Shown in pieces: positions 1-8,272 of a DNA stretch of 51,742 bases. Below the pieces are notes generated by a model. The model saw only the letters and a list, made by a program, of their open reading frames with translations. It was not told the origin of the DNA and searched no databases. Made by a program: the position numbers and the translations under genes. How positions within the stretch are numbered: the stretch's first letter is position 1; each line of letters begins with the position of its first letter. This DNA is from Chloroflexota bacterium (GTDB lineage Bacteria; Chloroflexota; Anaerolineae; Anaerolineales; Anaerolineaceae). Location: positions 1-51,742 of the forward strand of contig JAJYIW010000002.1 of NCBI GenBank assembly GCA_021789855.1. Reading direction: 5' to 3'.

Positions 1-1198
1 ATCCCGCCAGGGCAGAAGGTCGGGTAGGTAGATAACCCGCCGCAGAAGTCCAGCGGGAAAGAAAGTTGCTATCTACCAGAAACTCAGCCAGTTGAGTGCT
101 CAGGTCTCGCTGGCCTGGCTGAGGGCTCACCAGCGCCCATTCCCACCCCGTTGCCAGGGTAAAGGGTGTCTTGGACAAAGAGAAGAGTGGCAAAATAGCC
201 CCGTCAGGGGGAAGCACTGATAAATAACGGGACGTCCAGGTAACCACCCAGTTGACCCGTTTATCCTGGAACACCTGCCAGGCTTGAGCGTCGGTCGAAT
301 ATTGCGTCAGCCAGTACGGGAATACCCCTTCCTTAGCGCCAGATGCATATATTTTTAACACCGATGCGAATGCATCGGCGTTCAAGGTGGGGCGTTGTTG
401 GCTATCTTCAATCGGAGCACCGGTGCTCTCGTAAAGGGCAAGGGTCAGGGTGGATTGAGGGTCACTGGCGGGAAAAGACAGTGCGCCATTTTCGTGCAAT
501 TGGATTAACCCATTCCAATCCACTGGCGGTTTAGGGTTAAGCGAGGGGCGGTAAACCAGGATCATAGCGTCGCCGGCGAAGGGCAATCCATACGGGCTCC
601 CCTGGAGGTAGGCCATCTGCCGGGCATAGTTATACCAATCGGGATTATCAGATGCGATGACTTTACCATCAAATGGATAGAGCAAGCCTTTCAGCGTGGC
701 GGTTTCCAGGTCAGAGCGTGATAGGGCTACGAGATTAGGCAGCGCAGCCGGCGCAGCAGCGCTGGTTGCAGACAGGGCATCCAGGAGCCCCCCCGGGCCT
801 GAAGTCGCTTTAATCCGTACCACAATTTTTATTCCCCCATGGGCGTCTGAAAAAGCCTTCAACCGGTCTTTCAAAAGTCCCGCCGCAAGGTTATTACCAT
901 CCGGATCGAATTGTGGCGGCAACCAGAGGGTTAAAGGGGGCGGCGCAGGAGTGACTGACAGGCTGGTAGGGGTATTCCCTGGCGTCAGCGTCTTGTTTTG
1001 AGGGGGCGCAGGGGTTATGAAGGTCGGGGTCACCCCTACGGGCGAAGTCTTTTGCGCGGTAGACCAGAAAGGCAAATGCGTGAAGGTATCGCAACCGGGC
1101 AAGGCAGCAACCATAGCCAGGATCGCCAGGGCTACTGTGATGAAGACAGCAGCGTGTTTCTTTCTGACGTTTACCTGAGCGGGCGTGCCATATCTCAT
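1..1198 (-). CDS. Extracellular solute-binding lipoprotein of an ABC transporter (C-terminus cut by window edge)
   Basis: An open frame of 399 codons runs from an ATG at 1198 off the left edge. The N-terminus has a basic stretch, a hydrophobic core and a lipobox-like LPGC at about residues 34-37, so it is probably a lipoprotein anchored outside the membrane. A Thr/Pro-rich linker follows (about 45-80), then a fold with features of family-1 sugar-type binding proteins: GLPFAGDAMILVYRP in the middle and AAGYLPTRPSAL near the cut end. It should capture a solute, perhaps a sugar or oligosaccharide, for an ABC importer whose permeases would lie beyond position 1. It starts one base after the stop of the M42 peptidase upstream, so it is probably co-transcribed with that operon. 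The substrate cannot be read from the sequence. Confidence 0.85.
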   Translation of the reverse strand, partial: MRYGTPAQVNVRKKHAAVFITVALAILAMVAALPGCDTFTHLPFWSTAQKTSPVGVTPTFITPAPPQNKTLTPGNTPTSLSVTPAPPPLTLWLPPQFDPDGNNLAAGLLKDRLKAFSDAHGGIKIVVRIKATSGPGGLLDALSATSAAAPAALPNLVALSRSDLETATLKGLLYPFDGKVIASDNPDWYNYARQMAYLQGSPYGLPFAGDAMILVYRPSLNPKPPVDWNGLIQLHENGALSFPASDPQSTLTLALYESTGAPIEDSQQRPTLNADAFASVLKIYASGAKEGVFPYWLTQYSTDAQAWQVFQDKRVNWVVTWTSRYLSVLPPDGAILPLFSLSKTPFTLATGWEWALVSPQPGQRDLSTQLAEFLVDSNFLSRWTSAAGYLPTRPSALAG

Positions 1199-1199
1199 A

Positions 1200-2201
1200 T
1201 TATTCCAGGTGGAAAGGCTGGCTGACCAGGCCAACTAACAGGTGCACCGCATGGATCACATCCTGGTAATCTACCATTTCGGAGGGCGAATGGATATACC
1301 GGCATGGGATGGAGACGCAGCTTGCCGGAACCCCCGCCCGGGTGAGCTGGATCGCTCGCCCATCCGTCCCACCTGCTTCAAGGACCTCAAGCTGGTAGGG
1401 CAGCCCCAGCTTTTCAGCGGTGGCTACCATCCATCGCACCAGGCGTGGATCGGAAATAAAACTCGAATCGCGCACTTTAATCGTGGGGCCTTTACCCAGG
1501 CTCACTTCCATTTTAATACCTTTAGGGGTATCGCCAGTAGCCGTCACATCAACCGCCAGGCCCAGTTCCGGATCCACACCAAAAGCGGCGGCTGTGGCCC
1601 CGCGCAAGCCCACCTCCTCCTGGGTGCTGAACACAAAATAGAGCTCATTAGGCGTCTGTTTTACCTGTTTCAAGGTTTCCACCAAAACCGCTGCACTGAT
1701 ACGGTTATCCATCGACTTGGCCACCAGGCGATCGCCCAGGTCAAGGAACGGGCGGTCAAAACCAGCCGTATCGCCCACCCTGATAGCGCAATCCGCTTTG
1801 CTTTTCGCGCCTACATCGATGTACAAATTTTCAATAGCCGGGTATTTTTCAGGCGTATCACTTTTTTCCGCGTAAATCACCCCATGAATGCCGTTCATAA
1901 AGATCACCCGCCCGCCAATGCAGGTGCGCGGGTGAACGCCTCCAATGGTGATAAAGCGGACAAAACCGTTATCATCAATATGGGTTGCCATCACCCCAAT
2001 CTCGTCCATGTGGGCCGATAACATCACTTTCATGCCGCCAGCCTGCTTCAGCCCTTTGCGGGCAATCAGGTTTCCAAGCGCGTCCACTTTTAACTCGTCC
2101 ACGAAGGGAGCAATTTCAGCGCGGATAACTTCTCGGATGACCTGCTCAGAGCCGGAAGGGCCGGGCGTCTCGACCAATGTTTTGATAAAAGATTTCATCA
2201 T
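1200..2201 (-). CDS. M42 family metallopeptidase (tetrahedral aminopeptidase type), copy 3 of 3
   Basis: Cytosolic aminopeptidase of 333 residues, the usual length for M42/TET enzymes, which trim N-terminal residues from peptides inside a 12-subunit cage. The expected di-metal and catalytic residues are visible in order: SAHMDEIG (His), SMDNR (bridging Asp), STQEEVGLRG (catalytic Glu pair), VDVTATGD (Asp) and IHSPSEM (His). The start is the first of two adjacent ATG codons, preceded by a modest GAGG. It is the third of three tandem paralogs, 24 bases after the second, and the binding-protein gene begins immediately downstream. Family assignment is firm. Residue specificity (acidic, basic or hydrophobic N-termini) is not readable. 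Confidence 0.93.
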   Translation of the reverse strand: MMKSFIKTLVETPGPSGSEQVIREVIRAEIAPFVDELKVDALGNLIARKGLKQAGGMKVMLSAHMDEIGVMATHIDDNGFVRFITIGGVHPRTCIGGRVIFMNGIHGVIYAEKSDTPEKYPAIENLYIDVGAKSKADCAIRVGDTAGFDRPFLDLGDRLVAKSMDNRISAAVLVETLKQVKQTPNELYFVFSTQEEVGLRGATAAAFGVDPELGLAVDVTATGDTPKGIKMEVSLGKGPTIKVRDSSFISDPRLVRWMVATAEKLGLPYQLEVLEAGGTDGRAIQLTRAGVPASCVSIPCRYIHSPSEMVDYQDVIHAVHLLVGLVSQPFHLE

Positions 2202-2225
2202 GACCTCATCAACTATCGGCTAGGT

Positions 2226-3317
2226 TTATTGTCTGGGTTCAACTAAGATCGAAGCAGGTAATCGCTTCAGCGCCGCATGAAGCAGGGCCAGAGTATTTTT
2301 CCAATCCTCAAGCCTGGCAACGCTGCTATTGGTGTGGGTATAACGGCACGGCATAGAAATAGACAGGCTGGGGATGCCGGCTCTTTGCTTGTGGATAACG
2401 CCAGCATCGGTTCCGCCACCGCCTGGTTGCCGGAACTGGTAAGGGATGCCTTCCGCCTCAGCAGATGCAATCACATGCCGGACTAACCGCGGATCAGAAA
2501 GCGTGCTGGAGTCGGCCAGGTAGATAGCTGGGCCGGCGCCGAGGTGGGTATTGTAAGCCGTGTTTTCAGCGCCATCCCATGCCGGCAAATCATTCGCCGG
2601 GGTCGAGTCGACGGCGATGGCCAGGTCGGGGTTCAATGCATACGCAGCCACCCGGGCGCCTCTCGCTCCAATTTCTTCCTGGACGGTAAAAGCAGCCAGG
2701 AGATCGATGTTATCCGGGGCGTGCTTGAATAGCTCAATTAAGGTGGCCACCCCCTGGCGATTGTCCAGGGCTTTTGCGAAGATGCTGGGGCCTGCCTGTG
2801 CAAAGCGAGAAGCAAACGTACCGCGATCCCCAATCTTGGCCTTGCTGCTCCCTTCAGGACCTAAGTCAATCCGTAAGGCATCCAGCGGGATGCCATACTT
2901 ACGCTCTTCACGTGTGGTCAGGTGAATGGGTTTAGCCCCGATCACCCCTGGAATATGATCTTTGCCAACCAGGATAGCCTTGCCGGGCAATTGCCGTACG
3001 TCGATCCCGCCAACCTTTTCGAACCTGAACAGGCCATTTTCTTCATCCTCAGACAGGATGAAACCGACTTCATCCATGTGGGCTGATACCATCACCCGGA
3101 GGCGATTTTCGCCTGTCCCTTCCCGAATAGCCAGGACGTTGCCCAATAAGTCGACCTTTACCGAATGAGCGACTGACTTAATCTGGTCGAGAACGATCTT
3201 TCGAACCTCGCCTTCATCCCCTGAAACGCCGAGCGCGTTGCAAAGGCTCTCTAAAAGTTCAATCTGTTCACGTCCAAACTCTGGCAATAATCGAGTCGAA
3301 TCAAGTGGATTGCTCAT
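2226..3317 (-). CDS. M42 family metallopeptidase, copy 2 of 3
   Basis: Second tandem M42 aminopeptidase, 363 residues. Metal and catalytic motifs are intact: SAHMDEVG, ALDNRQGV, TVQEEIGARG, VDSTPAND and THTNSSV. It has about 20 extra N-terminal residues compared with the copy downstream. The C-terminal pocket segment (GGGGTDAGVIHKQRAG) differs from the EAGGTDGRAIQLTRAG of that copy, which suggests a different substrate preference. It begins three bases after the stop of copy 1, so translation is probably coupled. It should act as a self-assembled peptidase complex in the cytoplasm. Confidence 0.93.
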   Translation of the reverse strand: MSNPLDSTRLLPEFGREQIELLESLCNALGVSGDEGEVRKIVLDQIKSVAHSVKVDLLGNVLAIREGTGENRLRVMVSAHMDEVGFILSEDEENGLFRFEKVGGIDVRQLPGKAILVGKDHIPGVIGAKPIHLTTREERKYGIPLDALRIDLGPEGSSKAKIGDRGTFASRFAQAGPSIFAKALDNRQGVATLIELFKHAPDNIDLLAAFTVQEEIGARGARVAAYALNPDLAIAVDSTPANDLPAWDGAENTAYNTHLGAGPAIYLADSSTLSDPRLVRHVIASAEAEGIPYQFRQPGGGGTDAGVIHKQRAGIPSLSISMPCRYTHTNSSVARLEDWKNTLALLHAALKRLPASILVEPRQ

Positions 3318-3320
3318 GCT

Positions 3321-4379
3321 TTATTCTTCCCAGGAAATCTTCCCGATCGTATCGGGTTCCAATTGCGCGATAAACTCGGCGATTAAACGCCCGGTGCGTT
3401 CAATGTCTTTGATAGAGACGACCTCTACCGGCGTGTGCATGTATCGCAAGGGGATGCCCAGGATCACGCAGGGTACCCCCTCCGCCACCACCTGGATTCC
3501 CATCGCATCGGTACCCGACATATGGGGCGAAACCTCGGTATACGTGAGGATTTCGTATTTTTCAGCCACTTCTTTCATCATCTTGTACAGGGCAGGATGG
3601 CCATTAGGCCCAAGGACCATCACCACACCTTTGCCCAGAGGGTAGGTCTGGTAATCGCTCACCCCTGGCCCTCGGCCAAAGGTCACATCGACTACAATCG
3701 CCAGGTCAGGGCGAATTTCAAAAGGAGAGGTCAGCGCGCCTCCCAGGGTTTCCTCTTCCTGAACGGAAGCGACCGCCCAGACATCCCAGGCATGGTTGCG
3801 GCGTTGCAGCGCCTCCAGGGCGACCGTGGTCGCTGCGACCGCGGCGCGGTCATCCAGGGTATGGCCGCAAATGGCCCGGCCAGTCAGTTCAAACGGCGCC
3901 TGGGCAAACGACACCCGATCCCCCACGTGAACCAGGTCAGCCACGTGTGCAGGCTCCAGCCCGGTATCCACCCACAGGTACTCCATGGGCACAGGATCAT
4001 CCCTGTAGGCTGCCGGGAGCAGGCGAGCCGGCGGCTGAACCAAAATGCCGGGCAGGGCTACTCGCCCATGAACAGTGACCGGCTGACCGGGTAAAATGCG
4101 TGGATCGACCCCTCCCACTTGAGTAACCCGGAGAAACCCATCGACATGGCCCGTGACCATCATCCCAATGGCATCCATGTGGGTGGAGATCATTACCCTG
4201 GGACGCGGCGAAGGCGCCGCGCCATAACGCAGGCCATGCAGGCTTCCCAGCCGGCTCAGGCTGAGCTGGTTGACCAGCGGCTTCCAGGCCTCCCGGATTA
4301 ATTCCTGTACCGGCGTCTCATCGCCTGAAAGGCCCGAGACAGATAAGATAGATTTGAGAAAAGGCAGTAGTTCGGTCAT
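3321..4379 (-). CDS. M42 family metallopeptidase, copy 1 of 3 (most divergent)
   Basis: First of three tandem M42 aminopeptidases, 352 residues. The ligand and catalytic motifs are present but more divergent than in the other two: STHMDAIGMMV, HTLDDRAAV, SVQEEETLGGA, VDVTFGRG and MHTPVEV. In the second motif DNR is replaced by DDR. After the catalytic Glu pair the usual GxRGA is TLGGA. These changes suggest a distinct specificity rather than loss of function, because every metal ligand is kept. It starts four bases after the Thr/Pro-rich membrane protein gene, inside the same apparent operon. Confidence 0.9.
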   Translation of the reverse strand: MTELLPFLKSILSVSGLSGDETPVQELIREAWKPLVNQLSLSRLGSLHGLRYGAAPSPRPRVMISTHMDAIGMMVTGHVDGFLRVTQVGGVDPRILPGQPVTVHGRVALPGILVQPPARLLPAAYRDDPVPMEYLWVDTGLEPAHVADLVHVGDRVSFAQAPFELTGRAICGHTLDDRAAVAATTVALEALQRRNHAWDVWAVASVQEEETLGGALTSPFEIRPDLAIVVDVTFGRGPGVSDYQTYPLGKGVVMVLGPNGHPALYKMMKEVAEKYEILTYTEVSPHMSGTDAMGIQVVAEGVPCVILGIPLRYMHTPVEVVSIKDIERTGRLIAEFIAQLEPDTIGKISWEE

Positions 4380-4383
4380 TGAC

Positions 4384-4962
4384 TTAATGTCCAGTGGAAG
4401 GGGCCAGGCCAGTTGGAGTCTCCGTGGTTGCCACGGAATTAACCACGGGAGCCAGGGGCGAGGCTGTGCCAGTCGCCGCAGGCAAGGTGTGTGTAGGCGT
4501 CAACGTATGCGGAATAGGGGTGTCACTCGGAATGGGGGTATCACTCGGAATAGGAGTGTCCGTTGGCGTTATGGGTGTGCGAGTGGGCGTATCGCTGGGG
4601 GTTACGGTTGCTGTCGGAGGAATGGTCGTATTCGTCCGGGTCGCAGTGGGCGTCAGGGTAGAAGTGGGGGTTAACGTATCTGTCACCGTGGGCGTATTTT
4701 CGGGTGTCAAGGTGATGGTGGGTGTCTCGGTCGGCGTAAGGGAGGGGAATGGCGTCAATGAGACATACGGGGTCAGCGTATCCGTCGGGACCTGGCTGAC
4801 GGTTAAGGTCAGGGTAGGGGTACCAGTAGTAGCCGCCTGCGCACTGGGCCCGTACTTATACACCACCAGTCCAAGGCAATAACAAGGAAGTGTTGCTACC
4901 ATAATTAACAATAGGATTAATCGCGTTCTAGCCCGGCCGGTGGCTTTACTCAGCATAAACAT
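4384..4962 (-). CDS. Membrane-anchored Thr/Pro-rich low-complexity protein
   Basis: A 192-residue protein with one N-terminal hydrophobic segment (about 14-36) after a basic start, followed by roughly 150 residues dominated by Thr, Pro, Ser and Leu with TPT-type repeats. It includes three exact or near-exact SDTPIP units. There is no globular domain. It is probably an extracytoplasmic stalk, possibly O-glycosylated. Two in-frame ATGs lie six bases apart; the second (4956) has a better-spaced AGG. It is the first gene of the operon leading into the M42 peptidases, four bases ahead of the next start. I do not recognise a named family, and the function is unknown. Confidence 0.75.
   Translation of the reverse strand: MFMLSKATGRARTRLILLLIMVATLPCYCLGLVVYKYGPSAQAATTGTPTLTLTVSQVPTDTLTPYVSLTPFPSLTPTETPTITLTPENTPTVTDTLTPTSTLTPTATRTNTTIPPTATVTPSDTPTRTPITPTDTPIPSDTPIPSDTPIPHTLTPTHTLPAATGTASPLAPVVNSVATTETPTGLAPSTGH
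4511..4564. repeat. Three tandem 18-bp repeats coding SDTPIP
   Basis: Three consecutive 18-base units (4511-4528, 4529-4546, 4547-4564), differing at a few positions, encode repeated SDTPIP in the stalk of the Thr/Pro-rich protein. They are likely to vary in copy number by slippage. Confidence 0.7.
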
Positions 4963-5149
4963 CCTGCTTGATGGGATCTGGCTTCACAACAGGTATCTTA
5001 TCACTCTTATCACAGGTGTGGCAAGGAAATATTCCGGTTCTTTAGGAAGTGCGGTTGAGGCGACGATTTCAGGCTCATCTTGAGAGGCCTGAAAATCACG
5101 GGGAGCCGATCGAGGGCGTAACCGGACCATTTGTGGTAAAAATAGGGGC

Positions 5150-5953
5150 ATGCATTGGATCTACCTGTCACCTCACCTGGATGATGTTGCCCTGTCCTGC
5201 GGCGGGCTGGTTTGGGAACAGTCCCGCTCGGGCGATAAGGTTGAAATCTGGACTGTCTGCGGCGGCGAACCGCCTGACACACCCCTATCGCCCTTCGCCC
5301 AGTCATTACACGACCGCTGGCGAACCGGCCCTGATGCCGTGAAAGACCGGCGCCAGGAAGACAGGCTGTCCACCCAGGCACTGGGCGCCTCCTATCGCCA
5401 TTTAGACTGGCCCGATTGCATCTATCGTTTTCACCCGGAAAGTGGACTCCCCGTGATCCAGGGGGAGTATGACCTGTTCCATGCCCGGCCCGAAGACACG
5501 GCCATTCACGACCTGACAGAAACGTTACGCCGTACCCTCCCAAAACGGGTGCGCCTGGTCAGCCCGATGGCGCTCGGCGATCACATCGATCATCATCTGA
5601 CCCGAATGGCAGCCGAGCGGCTTGGCGTACCCCTGCTTTACTACCCGGATTATCCTTATATCCTCCACCTTCCCCGCGTTCTTGAAAAGATGGAATTATC
5701 CAACCTCAGAAGAAGGATAGTTAACCATGAACCGCCCCCCGGTGGCGAGGTAGTTGAGCAGTGGGCAAGAGGAAAGTGGAGCCGCATGGAACGCGCTATT
5801 TCCGAAGAAGGACTCCTTGCCTGGCAAAAATCGATAGCTGCACACCATTCGCAAATCAGCACATTCTGGGCGGGGCTGCCAGATATGGAAATGGCCATCC
5901 GCAACTTCTGGGCTGGCGGCGGTGGGCGGTTATGGCGGATTAAAATAACTTAA
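5150..5953 (+). CDS. PIG-L (LmbE-like) family deacetylase
   Basis: A 267-residue member of the zinc-dependent PIG-L N-deacetylase family, which removes acetyl groups from N-acetylglucosamine-type conjugates, as in mycothiol and bacillithiol synthesis or glycan modification. The metal/catalytic motif SPHLDDVALSCGG is at residues 7-19 (HLDD in place of the usual HPDD), and the second metal motif GDHIDHHLTRMAAERLG is near 144-160. There is no signal peptide, so it is cytosolic. The ATG at 5150 follows AGGGGC with very short spacing, so the start is slightly uncertain, but it sits just before the first conserved motif. It is the sole gene between the minus-strand operon and greA. The substrate is unknown. 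Confidence 0.88.
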   Translation: MHWIYLSPHLDDVALSCGGLVWEQSRSGDKVEIWTVCGGEPPDTPLSPFAQSLHDRWRTGPDAVKDRRQEDRLSTQALGASYRHLDWPDCIYRFHPESGLPVIQGEYDLFHARPEDTAIHDLTETLRRTLPKRVRLVSPMALGDHIDHHLTRMAAERLGVPLLYYPDYPYILHLPRVLEKMELSNLRRRIVNHEPPPGGEVVEQWARGKWSRMERAISEEGLLAWQKSIAAHHSQISTFWAGLPDMEMAIRNFWAGGGGRLWRIKIT

Positions 5954-5958
5954 AAATC

Positions 5959-5987
5959 TTGCTTAAGCGTCAAATATATGTTATGAT
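5959..5987 (+). promoter_or_regulatory. Sigma-70-type promoter of greA
   Basis: TTGCTT (5959-5964), a 17-base spacer and TATGAT (5982-5987) form a good vegetative promoter. It leaves a leader of about 130 bases before the greA ATG. Confidence 0.7.
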
Positions 5988-6051
5988 AAGGCCAATAAGG
6001 TGGACAGGAGGGATAAAATCTTCTTGTCACCGGGCGTAATTCATAAAATTG

Positions 6052-6074
6052 CTCCAAGTTGGAGTAGTTTTTTT
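6052..6074 (+). terminator. Possible attenuator hairpin in the greA leader
   Basis: CTCC (6052-6055) and GGAG (6061-6064) close a small hairpin, extendable to CTCCAA/TTGGAG, followed by seven T residues at 6068-6074. It lies after the promoter and before the greA start, so it could terminate part of the leader transcripts. The stem is short, so strength is uncertain. Confidence 0.45.
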
Positions 6075-6126
6075 AACCATGTTTTTGGGTTTATTAACAC
6101 CCAACCAGAAAGTATAAGGATTATCA

Positions 6127-6588
6127 ATGACCACCTCATTCCTTACGCGTGAAGGCTACCAAAAGCTCCAAGAAGAACTGGATTTTCTTCGCACGACCAA
6201 GCGGCTGGAGATCGCCAACCGGCTGCACGAAGCCATGGAGGGTGGAGAATTGATCGAAAACGCAGAGTACGAAGCGGCCAAAAACGAACAGGCGTTTGTT
6301 GAAGGCCGGATCAAAGAACTCGAAATTCTCCTGGCTACAGCCCGAGTCATTGCGGACACCGAACGAGCCGACACGGTACAGGTTGGATCAAAGGTAACGA
6401 TCCAGGAAGAAGGCGGCTCGCCCGAAATTTATACGATTGTTGGCGCAGCCGAAGCCAATCCACGCGCCGGGCGTATTTCCAATGAGTCGCCATTGGGCAA
6501 AGCACTCCTGAACCGCCATACCGGCGAGCACGCCCAGGTAGACGCGCCAGCCGGCGTCTTTTCGGTGGTCATTCTCAAGGTAGAATGA
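6127..6588 (+). CDS. greA: Transcription elongation factor GreA
   Basis: A 153-residue GreA. It enters the secondary channel of backtracked RNA polymerase and stimulates transcript cleavage. The N-terminal coiled coil carries GELIENAEYEAAK, with the acidic tip residues at Glu41 and Glu44, matching Asp41/Glu44 of the E. coli protein. The C-terminal FKBP-like domain ends in SPLGKALLNRHTGE followed by the short final strand. AAGGA seven bases upstream supports the ATG at 6127. The gene has its own promoter and a strong terminator after it, so it is mainly a single-gene unit, with lysS as the next gene. Confidence 0.97.
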   Translation: MTTSFLTREGYQKLQEELDFLRTTKRLEIANRLHEAMEGGELIENAEYEAAKNEQAFVEGRIKELEILLATARVIADTERADTVQVGSKVTIQEEGGSPEIYTIVGAAEANPRAGRISNESPLGKALLNRHTGEHAQVDAPAGVFSVVILKVE

Positions 6589-6607
6589 CTTGGGGCATCG
6601 ACATCCG

Positions 6608-6641
6608 GCCCCGCCCAGTCACGGCTGGACGGGGCTTTTTT
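6608..6641 (+). terminator. Rho-independent terminator after greA
   Basis: An 11-bp stem, GCCCCGCCCAG (6608-6618) with CTGGACGGGGC (6625-6635), has a six-base loop and one wobble pair, and is followed by six T residues. Confidence 0.9.
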
Positions 6642-6674
6642 AATCAAGCATTGCAGAAAGAGGCCGACTGAACT

Positions 6675-8210
6675 ATGGAAGAAGAACTTTCAAACCTGGA
6701 ACAAACTCGCCTGGAAAAAGTACACCGCTTACAGGCAGCCGGGATCGACCCCTACCCTGCTCGCTCCAGCGTCACCCATACCACTCTTGAGGCAATTAAG
6801 GCTTTTGAGGACACGGAGAGCGCCGCGAAGGACGGGGTTGAACCTGCCCCGGTCGAAGCGACGCTGGCAGGCCGGTTACGCGCTATTCGCCCGATGGGTA
6901 AGCTGATCTTCGCTCACATCGAAGATCGCGCCGGCCGTATCCAGCTCTTTTTCAGGGTTAACGATCTGGGGTCTGACCAGATGGATTTCTTCGTCCGGGA
7001 ATTCGACCTGGGTGACTTTATCCAGGTCAAAGGGACCCTGTTTCGCACCCGCACGGGTGAAATTACTCTGCACGTTCAGGCGTTCAGCCTGCTGGCCAAA
7101 TCGCTGATCCCATTACCTGCGGCTAAAGATGAGGTTGTGGATGGTAAGGTGATCCGGCACGCCGTGTTAAGCGATCCCGAAACCCGCTTCCGCCAGCGTT
7201 ACGCTGACCTGGCAGTGAACCCCGAGGTGCGCCAGATCTTCCAGCAACGAGCCGCTGTAGTCAGGGCCCTGCGCCAGTTTTTAGATAACCAGGATTTCCT
7301 GGAGGTCGAAACGCCGGTTCTGCAACCCATTTACGGCGGCGCAGCCGCGCGCCCTTTTGTGACCTACCACAACCAGCTTAAACAGGAATTGTATTTACGC
7401 ATTTCCTTTGAGCTGTATTTAAAGCGTTTGCTGGTCGGCGGATTAGAGCGCGTATATGAAATTGGGCGCGATTTTCGCAATGAAGGCGTCTCTTTCAAGC
7501 ACAACCCTGAGTTCACCCAGCTCGAATTTTACATGGCTTATACCGATTACCAGGGGATTATGGCCATGACCGAGACCATGCTGGCTTACGTGGCGGACCA
7601 GGTCTACGGCCGGCGGATATTTAGCTTCAACGGCCACGAGGTGAACCTGACACCGCCCTGGAAAAGGATCGAGCTGCGGCAGGCGTTAAAAGAGGTTACC
7701 GGGATAGATATCTATGCGCATGGCACGACGGAAAGCCTGGCGGACGCCATGGCTGCCAAGGACCTGAAATTTAAACCGGGTACCCCACGAGGTAAATTGA
7801 TCGATGGGATGATCGGCGATTTCCTGGAGCCCACCCTGATCCAGCCCACTTTCCTTTATGATTACCCGCGAGATATCTCACCCCTGGCGAAGAATAAGCC
7901 GGGTGATCCCAGCATTGTCGAGCGGTTCGAAGGGTTCGTGGGCGGCTTTGAGCTGTGCAATGCTTTTTCTGAGCTCAATGATCCGCTCGAACAGAAAGCC
8001 CGCTTCCTCGAGCTTGGCCGCGCTTATGCGGCCGATGACGAGGAGCGCCATCCCATGGATGAGGATTATCTGCGCGCCTTAAGCTATGGCATGCCCCCAA
8101 CCGGCGGTTTCGGAATGGGCATCGACCGGCTGATGATGCTGCTGACCGACCACCACAGCATCCGCGAAGTGATCCTTTTCCCTCACCTGCGGAAAAGCGA
8201 CGAAGAATAA
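6675..8210 (+). CDS. lysS: Lysyl-tRNA synthetase, class II
   Basis: A 511-residue class II LysRS that charges tRNA-Lys with lysine in the cytoplasm. The N-terminal OB-fold anticodon-binding domain (about 65-170) is followed by the catalytic core. Motif 2 is visible as YEIGRDFRNEGVSFKHNPEF and motif 3 as GFGMGIDRLMMLL near the C-terminus. Length and domain order are normal. A GAGG lies 11 bases before the ATG. The preceding greA terminator implies separate transcription or partial readthrough. The sigma-factor gene starts about 60 bases after the stop. Confidence 0.97.
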   Translation: MEEELSNLEQTRLEKVHRLQAAGIDPYPARSSVTHTTLEAIKAFEDTESAAKDGVEPAPVEATLAGRLRAIRPMGKLIFAHIEDRAGRIQLFFRVNDLGSDQMDFFVREFDLGDFIQVKGTLFRTRTGEITLHVQAFSLLAKSLIPLPAAKDEVVDGKVIRHAVLSDPETRFRQRYADLAVNPEVRQIFQQRAAVVRALRQFLDNQDFLEVETPVLQPIYGGAAARPFVTYHNQLKQELYLRISFELYLKRLLVGGLERVYEIGRDFRNEGVSFKHNPEFTQLEFYMAYTDYQGIMAMTETMLAYVADQVYGRRIFSFNGHEVNLTPPWKRIELRQALKEVTGIDIYAHGTTESLADAMAAKDLKFKPGTPRGKLIDGMIGDFLEPTLIQPTFLYDYPRDISPLAKNKPGDPSIVERFEGFVGGFELCNAFSELNDPLEQKARFLELGRAYAADDEERHPMDEDYLRALSYGMPPTGGFGMGIDRLMMLLTDHHSIREVILFPHLRKSDEE

Positions 8211-8272
8211 GCGGCGTGTTACGCTGCCAGTAAAATGGTACCTGGTCAGAAAAGGCTTGGGTAAGGAAGGCG

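Noticed and set aside
1242-2021. A 259-codon plus-strand ORF opposite the M42 peptidase
   Set aside because: It is antisense to a clear peptidase gene and has no recognisable domain.
4511-4564. The short tandem repeats as a CRISPR array
   Set aside because: The units are 18 bases, contiguous without spacers, and in frame within a coding sequence.
4394-4882. A 162-codon plus-strand Val/Gly-rich ORF
   Set aside because: It is the reverse complement of the Thr/Pro repeat coding region; the minus-strand frame has the membrane anchor and operon context.
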